A stretch of DNA of 14,594 nt. It comes from CAYINU01 sp964364855. Its GTDB lineage: Bacteria > Margulisbacteria > Marinamargulisbacteria > CAYINU01. Under the pieces are notes generated by a model. It worked only from the letters and a program-made list of their open reading frames with translations, was not told the DNA's origin and made no database searches. The translations under genes and the position numbers were made by a program. Positions 1 to 6,137 of the stretch are shown here, in pieces; positions within the stretch are counted from its first letter, which is position 1; the number at the start of each line of letters is the position of its first letter. The stretch covers positions 1 to 14,594 of the forward strand of contig CAYINU010000053.1 in the NCBI GenBank assembly GCA_964364855.1, written 5' to 3'.

Positions 1-16
1 ACGTATGCTTTGCCAT
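1..16 (-). CDS. Start of a HrcA/CIRCE-controlled gene (first five codons only)
   Basis: Reading leftwards, ATG at 16-14 is followed by codons for Ala-Lys-His-Thr before the window ends. A strong Shine-Dalgarno sequence (AAGGAGG, minus strand, about 20-26) lies a few bases upstream, and a CIRCE operator with a promoter lies 53 bases upstream of that start. Genes behind CIRCE elements are typically groES-groEL, hrcA-grpE-dnaK or, less often, other chaperones. A start of the form Met-Ala-Lys-X is common for GroEL and GroES and does not fit DnaK, which normally begins Met-(Ala)-Lys-Ile/Val-Ile-Gly. Identity as groEL or groES is an inference from context; five residues cannot prove it. Confidence 0.6.
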
Positions 17-57
17 AATTCCTCCTTGCAGATGATGTCTGATGTTTTCGTCTTTAG

Positions 58-86
58 ATTTTCCGAAATTAGCACTGTGGTGTCAA
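58..86 (-). promoter_or_regulatory. Heat-shock gene promoter inside/after CIRCE
   Basis: On the minus strand a perfect -35 hexamer TTGACA lies at 86-81, entirely inside the CIRCE spacer. Seventeen bases downstream is GAAAAT (63-58), a 4/6 match to the -10 consensus. Transcription would start near position 50 and leave a leader of about 35 bases with a strong Shine-Dalgarno. HrcA bound at CIRCE would cover the -35 region directly. Confidence 0.65.
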
Positions 87-95
87 GAGTGCTAA
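69..95 (-). promoter_or_regulatory. CIRCE operator (HrcA binding site)
   Basis: The inverted repeat TTAGCACTG (69-77), nine bases, GAGTGCTAA (87-95) matches the CIRCE consensus TTAGCACTC-N9-GAGTGCTAA at 17 of 18 arm positions with the exact nine-base spacer. The only mismatch is G instead of C at 77. HrcA binds this element and represses heat-shock operons. It sits directly upstream of the leftward gene that starts at 16. The right arm also contains the in-frame stop (92-94) of the open stretch that follows the 685-residue gene. Confidence 0.93.
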
Positions 96-190
96 TATCC
101 GCTCAAATCCAGCTGTGCCAACCACCCCGCCGCATCGACCACGTAAATGTCCTCTGGGCATCTATCCCCAAAAAGTCGGAGTGCAGTTTG

Positions 191-2248
191 CTAGTCTCGT
201 TTTTTGGCCTGGTGCCGGCGCCGAAGACCATCAGGAGACCCCGCCGCGATACGAGATGAGGATGGCTTGGGAGGCGCTTCCATAAGCCCATGGCGCTCGA
301 GTTCTTGTTGAATAGATGGAATATGATTCGATCCACATACAACGACAAAAACCGCGTCGGGGTCTTTACTGACCACTTCCCGAATCTTTCGAACCCATTC
401 GTATGCCGTTAATCGACCATAAAGACTAAAAACACTACTTCGGAACTCGGACCCAAAAGGGTCGCCTCCGGAATTTTCCCACGCTTCTACACTTGAAAAG
501 TCCTCGTGTGGGTACTTCGTTTTGAGTTCGGGCAGCTTCATGAACAGTATGTCGGAGTTTTGGAGCGATAACGCCTCATAAAAAACAACGTTTAGATCGG
601 TGTCAGCCAATCCAAACACATTTTGGGGCTTTACTTCGTCAATTGATACCCACTCGGATAGAAAATAACGATGGTTATATAGGGGGCCACACAATACCAT
701 CCCGCCTATCCCAAGAAAAAGGCTTTGCGCTTGGTCATGGGCTTCCCCGATTAACACAACACGGTATGTTTCCCAAATGTTCATCAGAGCTTGATGAAAT
801 GCTGATAGGGTTATACGGGATATGCTCGACGGCGGAAGCAGAATATTGCTCAGGATCAAAGCATTTTTTTGGGGAAAGAATTTGAATTCGCGATACCCGC
901 TCCATTCAATTGTGACGCCAGGAAATCTTGTTTTAACAGGGGGGGCCACAGGACCAGCGACGCGAACAACGACTTGCGATTGATCATTTTCGTTACGGAC
1001 AAGTTCAATATACTGGACAGATTTGGCTGATCCATTGGGGATCGGTATTACAAGCTGAATATAGCCGTTGTCACCAGCTAGCTCTAGCTTTATGTGATTC
1101 CCCTGTATCCTGACCTGCAACGTCTTATTATTTGGCTCTACGGTAATCATGCAAATGTGCTCGCGAGGGTATTTCCCTTTAGGAGGTGGGTTTCCTAAGA
1201 AGGTTTTGTACAACTTCATGGTTGTTTCAAAGGAATCTACAGACCCAAATTGATCCGGAACACCCGGGGACAGATTTGCACTTGTGCCTTCTGTAGGCTT
1301 GGGCTGTCTTTTTGGGCGTGCTTCCACCCTTGTCGCAGCCGCAAAAATCACTGATGCAATCACCGGAAGTGATATCCCATGATGTGCAGAGGCCAAAACC
1401 AACCCCAGAGTCGTTACAACGCAAGTTGATAACACATAAATGTCGGCTGAAATAGTTGTTTCAACCCGATCGGAAACATCCGGCATAAGATCTGTTAGAT
1501 TCAATTGTGCCGCGACCTGGCGGGCAAAGATCATGTTGTTCGTGCTCATACCATGTGCGCCTTCGGGTCCGAAATGGATATTGACGGTACTTGGCACACC
1601 GTTGATCGTTTTTTCGATTGTAACGGTTTTCGTGTTCGGATCCACGCCAATCCGAAATTCTCCGGTTTCCCCATCCAAGGATGTCCCAAAAAAACGAACA
1701 TTGCTTTGATCAACTTGCTCCTCTGTAATGGTTGTGTGGGTGTTGACACCGCGAAACATGGTTCCTTCCGGATGGCAGGAGAAGGTTTCGGTGTGGGGCC
1801 CATTAAGAGAGGGATATACCATCTGTAATGACCCATCATGCAAATACTGAACAGGTGGATAGAGCGAACTCACCGTCAAAAACAGTTCCCCAAGCGCCGG
1901 ATGGAAGCGATGGAGCTCCCGAACAATCGACGGACCGCCTGCCAATAAGCCCAGTTTTCCAAGTACCATCGCCAATGGGCGTATCGACACATGGGATAAT
2001 TTCCAGGCAGCTGGGAGCGCACCTGTAAGCAAGTCAAAGCCCGTTCCCAGCGCTAAACCCCGACTGAAATGCTGCCAAAACGGAACCGGATCATTGGCTT
2101 TATCCGCGCTACCCAAGCTGTCTAAGGATTGCGTAGCTGCCAAGAGAAGATCTCCTTGTTGAATCCCACCGTAAAAAAACCAACTGAGTACTGCTCGGAC
2201 AGCAGTTCCGGCTGCCGTATAGACGGGCAACCGTTTGGTGAAGCTCAT
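191..2248 (-). CDS. Unrecognised 685-residue membrane protein with a TIKI/ChaN-like C-terminal domain
   Basis: I do not recognise the whole protein. Residues 1-130 are rich in hydrophobic stretches. Residues 130-265 look soluble and beta-rich. Residues 270-306 form two close hydrophobic segments separated by His-His-Gly, probably a membrane hairpin. A Pro/Lys linker (310-335) follows, then a soluble region. The C-terminal domain (about 485-655) has VVLIGEAHD (497-505) and VFVVVCGSNH (633-642). A hydrophobic strand leading to G-E-x-H-D near the start and another leading to G-x-x-H near the end is the pattern of the TIKI/ChaN/TraB superfamily, whose members include metal-dependent peptidases and a heme-binding protein. 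This assignment is by motif shape only. The tail (660-685) is basic and looks disordered. The start at 2248 is preceded by AGGAAG about nine bases upstream. The stop is TAG, and the same frame stays open for 32 more codons. Confidence 0.8.
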   Translation of the reverse strand: MSFTKRLPVYTAAGTAVRAVLSWFFYGGIQQGDLLLAATQSLDSLGSADKANDPVPFWQHFSRGLALGTGFDLLTGALPAAWKLSHVSIRPLAMVLGKLGLLAGGPSIVRELHRFHPALGELFLTVSSLYPPVQYLHDGSLQMVYPSLNGPHTETFSCHPEGTMFRGVNTHTTITEEQVDQSNVRFFGTSLDGETGEFRIGVDPNTKTVTIEKTINGVPSTVNIHFGPEGAHGMSTNNMIFARQVAAQLNLTDLMPDVSDRVETTISADIYVLSTCVVTTLGLVLASAHHGISLPVIASVIFAAATRVEARPKRQPKPTEGTSANLSPGVPDQFGSVDSFETTMKLYKTFLGNPPPKGKYPREHICMITVEPNNKTLQVRIQGNHIKLELAGDNGYIQLVIPIPNGSAKSVQYIELVRNENDQSQVVVRVAGPVAPPVKTRFPGVTIEWSGYREFKFFPQKNALILSNILLPPSSISRITLSAFHQALMNIWETYRVVLIGEAHDQAQSLFLGIGGMVLCGPLYNHRYFLSEWVSIDEVKPQNVFGLADTDLNVVFYEALSLQNSDILFMKLPELKTKYPHEDFSSVEAWENSGGDPFGSEFRSSVFSLYGRLTAYEWVRKIREVVSKDPDAVFVVVCGSNHIPSIQQELERHGLMEAPPKPSSSRIAAGSPDGLRRRHQAKKRD

Positions 2249-2296
2249 CGGTTACGTCTTCCTGCTAGCCATTCGACAATATTCGAATTCCAAAAA

Positions 2297-2325
2297 CTTA
2301 CAAACATTAAGGACACGATCGTCAA
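2297..2325 (-). promoter_or_regulatory. Candidate promoter of the 685-residue gene
   Basis: The minus strand carries TTGACG (2325-2320), a 17-base spacer and TGTAAG (2302-2297). The hexamers match consensus at 5/6 and 4/6. The predicted start near 2290 gives a leader of about 40 bases ending with an AGGAAG ribosome-binding site. A short inverted repeat (TTCGA 2272-2276, TCGAA 2283-2287) lies in that leader. Confidence 0.4.
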
Positions 2326-2352
2326 GATTCGGACGCATCTTGCATGTCTGCC

Positions 2353-2358
2353 TATAAT
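2353..2358 (+). promoter_or_regulatory. Perfect -10 hexamer upstream of tRNA-Leu
   Basis: TATAAT occurs 87 bases before the mature tRNA 5' end. No good -35 is visible at 16-18 bases; TTCGGA (2328-2333) at 19 bases is poor. A second possible -10, TATGCT (2426-2431), lies 14 bases before the tRNA. Either could drive it. Confidence 0.35.
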
Positions 2359-2445
2359 GGGCCGCTCTCGTGGGCCGGCATCGCGCGCCTCCGATGGTGC
2401 CCGCCGCTGGTCTCCCTTTTGCCTCTATGCTAAATTTTCTTCATT

Positions 2446-2532
2446 GCCGGAGTGGCGGAATGGTAGACGCGGCGGACTTAAAATCCGTTGGGACTTTAAA
2501 ATCCCGTGCCGGTTCGAGTCCGGCCCCCGGTA
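2446..2532 (+). tRNA. tRNA-Leu (anticodon UAA)
   Basis: All class II tRNA parts are present. The acceptor strands are 2446-2452 and 2525-2531 with discriminator A at 2532. The D-arm includes GGTAGACGC. The anticodon stem GCGGA/TCCGT encloses loop CTTAAAA (2477-2483) with anticodon TAA at 2479-2481. The long variable arm has stem GGGA/TCCC. The T-arm GCCGG-TTCGAGT-CCGGC is perfect. The long variable arm and A73 are leucine identity features. The acceptor stem has a G1-U72 wobble and an A6-C67 mismatch. CCA is not encoded (AGT follows), so it must be added after transcription. Confidence 0.96.
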
Positions 2533-2573
2533 AGTTAAATCGTCGTTTGTAACCGGTAACTCCCAGGAGGGGC

Positions 2574-2596
2574 TTACGGATTAGGGTTACGGATTA
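2574..2596. repeat. Short tandem repeat, two copies of TTACGGATTA
   Basis: TTACGGATTA occurs at 2574-2583 and again at 2587-2596 with GGG between them (13-base period). The second copy includes the stop codon of the minus-strand 87-residue gene. It lies between the tRNA 3' end and that gene; no hairpin-plus-T terminator is visible here. Confidence 0.6.
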
Positions 2597-2857
2597 TTTT
2601 TCTGAATCCATCATCATTTTGCCTTGCATCATCGGGCACGCCATCGGGGATGGTTTGTCAAACGCTCCCTGGTCTCTGTATTTCAGCCCATAGTAAGCCG
2701 TACAAGCCAATCCCAGAACCGCAGCCACCATCACGAAGTAGGCCACCCACTTGCCCATGTTTGAGGGAGTTCCTCTTTCAGAATAAACAAGAAGAAGCGC
2801 ACCGACCGCCAATGCGAAGAGCTCCATGGCAACTGCGATATCGAGAATAAAAATCAT
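2594..2857 (-). CDS. Small two-helix membrane protein with a Met/Cys-rich tail
   Basis: This 87-residue protein begins MIFILDIAVAMELFALAVGA, a first hydrophobic helix, and has a second helix at about residues 36-56. The C-terminus reads MACPMMQGKMMMDSEK, with six methionines and a cysteine among 16 residues. Such clusters can bind soft metals such as copper, but no family is recognised and the role is an inference. I chose the ATG at 2857 because AAGGA lies about seven bases upstream and a membrane helix starts at once; the frame extends to 2974, but the extra 39 residues look non-coding. The gene is divergent from the cobalamin riboswitch, with about 110 bases between them. Confidence 0.72.
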   Translation of the reverse strand: MIFILDIAVAMELFALAVGALLLVYSERGTPSNMGKWVAYFVMVAAVLGLACTAYYGLKYRDQGAFDKPSPMACPMMQGKMMMDSEK

Positions 2858-2938
2858 GTTCAAGTCCTTCCGGTATTGGGATGTCCGTGATGCTACACCA
2901 CCTCCGGCTACTCGCGCAATGTCCCCTATTTGAACACG

Positions 2939-2968
2939 TTGCAAAAGATCCTTCGATTGTGATACGCT
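2939..2968 (+). promoter_or_regulatory. Weak candidate promoter for the B12 uptake operon
   Basis: TTGCAA (2939-2944) is followed 18 bases later by TACGCT (2963-2968), matching consensus at 4/6 and 3/6. It lies immediately before the riboswitch, where a promoter must be if the riboswitch is transcribed with the receptor. No better pair was found. Confidence 0.25.
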
Positions 2969-2970
2969 CA

Positions 2971-3096
2971 CCACGTTTTCTTAGGGGAATTGGGTGAGAA
3001 CCCCAGCTGTCCCGCAACCGTAAACTGGCATCGCCAGGTAGTCGGACTGCCTAAGGAACCAATCCAACCGGATTGAATAACCCCGCGGAGGGTGAC
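2971..3096 (+). promoter_or_regulatory. Cobalamin (B12) riboswitch
   Basis: The conserved core is clear: GGGAA (2985-2989), GGTGAGAACCCC (2993-3004), then GCTGTCCCGCAACCGTAA (3006-3023), which corresponds to the B12-box GCTGxCCCCGCAACTGTAA. A downstream AGTCGGACTGCC (3040-3051) matches the conserved 3' core element. A closing helix CTTAGG (2980-2985) with CCTAAG (3050-3055) is visible, as is a hairpin AATCC/GGATT (3061-3074). It is followed directly by a TonB-dependent receptor gene, the classic target of this riboswitch in Gram-negative bacteria. Outer boundaries are approximate. Confidence 0.9.
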
Positions 3097-3099
3097 GTG
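3080..3099 (+). promoter_or_regulatory. Proposed riboswitch expression platform covering the receptor's ribosome-binding site
   Basis: The Shine-Dalgarno sequence GGAGGG (3087-3092) lies four bases before the GTG start at 3097. It can fold into ACCC (3080-3083) / GGGT (3090-3093) with loop CGCGGA. That loop's GCGG (3085-3088) is complementary to CCGC (3012-3015) in the riboswitch L5 loop. An L5-L13 kissing interaction is the known ligand-stabilised switch in cobalamin riboswitches, so bound B12 would be expected to hide the start. The base pairing is seen; the mechanism is inferred. Confidence 0.6.
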
Positions 3100-4965
3100 T
3101 CTCGGACAAGGTTTGGCTGTCCCATTTTGGTGGGATGGGTTGTTTTTTTGGGGATTGTGTTTGTCACCGGTGATGGCATGTTCGGCACGGATGTCTTGCC
3201 TCCGGTTACGGTAATCGCCCCCCGCCCCAATCCATTTAGCAGCCGCGCTGAATTTGGCCATACGGCGTCGTTGGATGCCACACTCGCCATTCGTTATCCA
3301 AGTATCACTCAGCTGCTGCAGACCTTCCCCGGCGTGACCCTGCGTCAATGGGGATCCGAAGGACATTGGACCACCGTTCAGATTCGGGGCGCGTCCTCCA
3401 AACAAGTCGGCGTTCAAGTCGATGCCATTGGGCTACTCAGTCCCTCCGGAATCGTCGACCTGTCTGAGCTTCCTCTGCCGCTGTTTGGCCGGCTGACGGT
3501 ACTGCGTGGCACACATGCCGACAAAAAAACAGGTCATGGCTTCGGAGGCGTCGTCGCATTTGATACGGCCCAAGTGGACACCCCCCAATTTTTCACGCGT
3601 TATGGCTCATTTGGCACCATCCAAGGGGGTATGAGTGCACCATTTGTGTTGGCCACCGGCCAGCTCAACCTATCCGTCGCAGGGCTGCACAGCAATGGGG
3701 ACTTTTATTTTATAAATAACCAGAATACCCCTGCCAACCCCAATGATGATGTGTACCAACCCCTGGCCAATAACGATGTGACAAGCTGGCATGGACGAGC
3801 CCAGTACCGCCTGACGGGCGAAAATCCGGCCGATTTCCAACTGTGGGGGTCCTTGATTGACAATGGATTGGCCGGATCCGTGGGCCGGCTCACCAGCCGG
3901 ACACGCCTGGCTGTTAATCGCTACCGGGCACAGAGCACTTGGCACCCGGATGCCGCCTCCACCGGCATTCTTTACTTTGAGAACCGACGACAAGCCTATT
4001 CGGACCCCGAAGGTGAATTTTTCGGCGCACCCTACTCCAGCACCCAAGGCATGTTCCAGGTGGGTGGGAGTTATTGCCTGCTAATGATAGGGGAGGGATT
4101 GCCCCTCCAAACGAACCTGGGAGTAGGGGTTATTACACTTGACGACGCACAATTTGGCTACCCCAGCAGACTGAGCCTGGAAACAACCATGCAAGCCGAG
4201 CACCTTTGGGAAGATGCAACCTTGTCGGTCCGCGTTAATCTGGGCTATCACTCCGACGTTGGGATGCGGCCGAGCGGCGCATTGGGATTGTGGATGCCGC
4301 TTTCCGAAACGCTGGCTTTCAAAGGCAACCTGAGCACGGCGATACGCTTGCCCACATTCAGTGAAAAGTACAGTCAGTACGCGCTCTTTCGCGCCAATCC
4401 GAGCCTGCGTCCCGAGTCTGCTTTGGAAGCGGATGGCGGCCTGGTATGGGACGCCGTGGGATGGACCTGGGAAGCCGCGTATTTTTCCAGGTGGATGACA
4501 GACCTTATCGAAACTACCGTGGTCTCGGTCTGGATCCAGTCTCAAAATGTCAGTGCGGCCCATGTGCAGGGATTAGAGCTGTCAGGCACCACAACCTGGG
4601 GTCCCCTTCACGGGTCCGTAAACGCCATTATCCAGCAAGGCAAAGTACTAACGGCTGGCAACAATTATGGTGCGCCGCTACGCGATTTTCCTCCGGCAAA
4701 AATCGCGCTCCAAACCCGGTATGTCCTTTCTCCGCAATGGTCCGCCTACTCAGACGTGACGTGGACTTCGGAACGGCCCATTTCGTTTTACGAGGCCTTG
4801 CCCAGCCAAACTCAGGTGGACCTCAACCTGGTCTGGCAACCCCAACCCACCCAGCTGATTGGATTGAGTGTGCGCAACCTATTTGACGACAGGGCGCAGG
4901 ACCAGTACGGGTTCCCGCTGCCGGGAAGATCGGTGTCCGTTCAATCCAGCTGGACGTTGTCATAA
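3097..4965 (+). CDS. btuB: TonB-dependent outer-membrane receptor, probable vitamin B12 transporter BtuB
   Basis: This 622-residue protein is close in length to E. coli BtuB (614). Residues 1-30 form a signal peptide (basic SRTR start, long hydrophobic core). A TonB-box-like stretch with VLPPVTVIAP (33-42) follows. The plug domain spans roughly 45-158 and contains TFPGVTLRQWGSEGH and VQIRGASSKQVGVQVDA. The rest is a beta-barrel that ends with the receptor-type GLSVRNLFDDRAQDQYG stretch and a final strand. The last residue is Ser rather than the usual Phe. The GTG start is chosen because GGAGGG lies four bases upstream and a signal peptide begins there; a TTG 24 bases earlier would sit inside the riboswitch fold. 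The cobalamin riboswitch upstream supports B12 as substrate. The next gene, a beta-propeller lipoprotein, starts 14 bases after the stop and is likely co-transcribed. Confidence 0.88.
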   Translation: MSRTRFGCPILVGWVVFLGIVFVTGDGMFGTDVLPPVTVIAPRPNPFSSRAEFGHTASLDATLAIRYPSITQLLQTFPGVTLRQWGSEGHWTTVQIRGASSKQVGVQVDAIGLLSPSGIVDLSELPLPLFGRLTVLRGTHADKKTGHGFGGVVAFDTAQVDTPQFFTRYGSFGTIQGGMSAPFVLATGQLNLSVAGLHSNGDFYFINNQNTPANPNDDVYQPLANNDVTSWHGRAQYRLTGENPADFQLWGSLIDNGLAGSVGRLTSRTRLAVNRYRAQSTWHPDAASTGILYFENRRQAYSDPEGEFFGAPYSSTQGMFQVGGSYCLLMIGEGLPLQTNLGVGVITLDDAQFGYPSRLSLETTMQAEHLWEDATLSVRVNLGYHSDVGMRPSGALGLWMPLSETLAFKGNLSTAIRLPTFSEKYSQYALFRANPSLRPESALEADGGLVWDAVGWTWEAAYFSRWMTDLIETTVVSVWIQSQNVSAAHVQGLELSGTTTWGPLHGSVNAIIQQGKVLTAGNNYGAPLRDFPPAKIALQTRYVLSPQWSAYSDVTWTSERPISFYEALPSQTQVDLNLVWQPQPTQLIGLSVRNLFDDRAQDQYGFPLPGRSVSVQSSWTLS

Positions 4966-4966
4966 A

Positions 4967-5012
4967 AAAGGAGTCTGTAATGAAAAAAAATCGTATAAAG
5001 GAGTCTACTATG
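4967..5012 (+). promoter_or_regulatory. Duplicated Shine-Dalgarno/start region
   Basis: AAAGGAGTCT occurs at 4967-4976 and again at 4997-5006, exactly 30 bases apart. Each copy is followed by three bases and an ATG (4980 and 5010). Both ATGs are in the same frame of the propeller lipoprotein gene, so translation could begin at either. The spacing suggests a local duplication of the initiation region. Confidence 0.75.
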
Positions 5013-6137
5013 AGGTTTATGTCGGACAGACAAGCGTCCCCAAAATGGGGTGTGATTTCCTTGGGTCTTATCCTCTTTGCCCTGAGCACAGGAGGATGTA
5101 CCCAGCTTCGCCAATTGGGCACCGCACAAAGCTCGGCCAATCAATTTTATCTGTTAACCTCTCCGTCTTCGGAGACCGGCACAATTAGCTTGATTCACCT
5201 ATCCTCTGACGAGGCCGTATCGGTATCCGACAATGTAGCCAGCGCAGGAAACGCTCCCAACGACGCCGACTTGGCAGGCGGTTACCTGTATGTCGTGAAT
5301 TCGACTGACAGCACGATTACACGGTACAACGCCGGTACCTTGGCCGTGGATACCCAGCTCTCTGCCGGAAATGGGGCCAATCCCTACGAACAAGCCTTTC
5401 TTACGGACGGTCAATCCTACGTCTCTAACCTCCTCACGCATACGGTGAGCGTAATCGATTGGGACAGAACACCAACACTTGCCACCACGATCACACTTCC
5501 CTCCGGAAATGCGCTTTTAGCCGATGCAGGCCAAGTCACTTTTGCCTATCCGCAAGCCATCGCCACCGATAACGGCAAAGTCTACGTTGGTCTCACCAAC
5601 CATACCGGCAATTACTCGTATTATGCCAAAGGCATCCTGACCGTCATCAACGGCACGACAGGAGCAATAGAAAAAAATATCCAGCTTTCCCACAAAAACC
5701 CACAGCAGATTTATCGCCATCCGAGTTTCCCGAATCGCCTATTTATTACCTTGTCGGGTGCCTACGACGGCACCGGTGTGATCGACATCGTCAACACCCT
5801 TACCGATACCGTGGAAAACAGTTTTTCGACAGGAGGAGCACCGGGAAAAATGGTATTGAATTCCGCTGGAAAAGGCGTCGTAACGGATGCTACTTTTGGC
5901 GCAGGAACCAAAATTCTTCTCATCAACGTCAATAGCCGCGCCAAAACGGGTGACGCAACACTCACCACTTCCGGCTACGCCAGCGCGCTTGGAATCGACA
6001 CCGACGACCGTTTGTATATCACTAGCTCCGTGTTTGGGGGACAAAGCACATTATATGTGAGCACTATCGATGGTACTACTATCGGCAACCCGATCACTGT
6101 TCCTGCATCGCCTATTGCTCTGACTTATACCCGTTAA
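4980..6137 (+). CDS. Beta-propeller (YncE/YVTN-type) lipoprotein, candidate BtuG-like B12-capture protein
   Basis: The product is 385 residues from the first ATG or 375 from the second (5010), each with its own strong ribosome-binding site. A signal peptide with hydrophobic core WGVISLGLILFALSTGGC ends at Cys40, a loose lipobox (Thr at -3), so outer-membrane lipidation is likely. The mature part is a run of beta-propeller blades. Repeat signatures include GYLYVVNSTDSTITRYNAGT, SYVSNLLTHTVSVID (the YVTN pattern), GKVYVGLTNH, ILTVINGTTGAIE and GTGVIDIVNTLTDTV. In Bacteroides, BtuG is a surface beta-propeller lipoprotein encoded with BtuB that binds B12 very tightly. The same arrangement here, behind a B12 riboswitch, suggests the same job; this is an inference from fold and position. 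Its 3' end overlaps hisD on the other strand by 26 bases. Confidence 0.85.
   Translation: MKKNRIKESTMRFMSDRQASPKWGVISLGLILFALSTGGCTQLRQLGTAQSSANQFYLLTSPSSETGTISLIHLSSDEAVSVSDNVASAGNAPNDADLAGGYLYVVNSTDSTITRYNAGTLAVDTQLSAGNGANPYEQAFLTDGQSYVSNLLTHTVSVIDWDRTPTLATTITLPSGNALLADAGQVTFAYPQAIATDNGKVYVGLTNHTGNYSYYAKGILTVINGTTGAIEKNIQLSHKNPQQIYRHPSFPNRLFITLSGAYDGTGVIDIVNTLTDTVENSFSTGGAPGKMVLNSAGKGVVTDATFGAGTKILLINVNSRAKTGDATLTTSGYASALGIDTDDRLYITSSVFGGQSTLYVSTIDGTTIGNPITVPASPIALTYTR

Noticed and set aside
2272..2287. Inverted repeat TTCGA-N6-TCGAA as an operator
   Set aside because: The arms are only five bases and AT-rich; too weak to name a regulator site.
2129..2533. 134-codon plus-strand frame through the tRNA
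   Set aside because: It runs through tRNA-Leu and the antisense of the 685-residue gene's start, with no ribosome-binding site.
2549..2572. Possible terminator after the tRNA
   Set aside because: Only tiny stems (such as CTCC/GGAG) and no following T-run are seen.
2858..2974. 39-residue N-terminal extension of the Met-rich membrane protein
   Set aside because: The internal ATG has a good SD and directly begins a membrane helix; the extension looks non-coding.
3073..3096. TTG start for the TonB receptor 24 bases upstream
   Set aside because: It would lie in the riboswitch hairpin and place residues before the signal peptide; GTG 3097 has an SD and a proper signal sequence.
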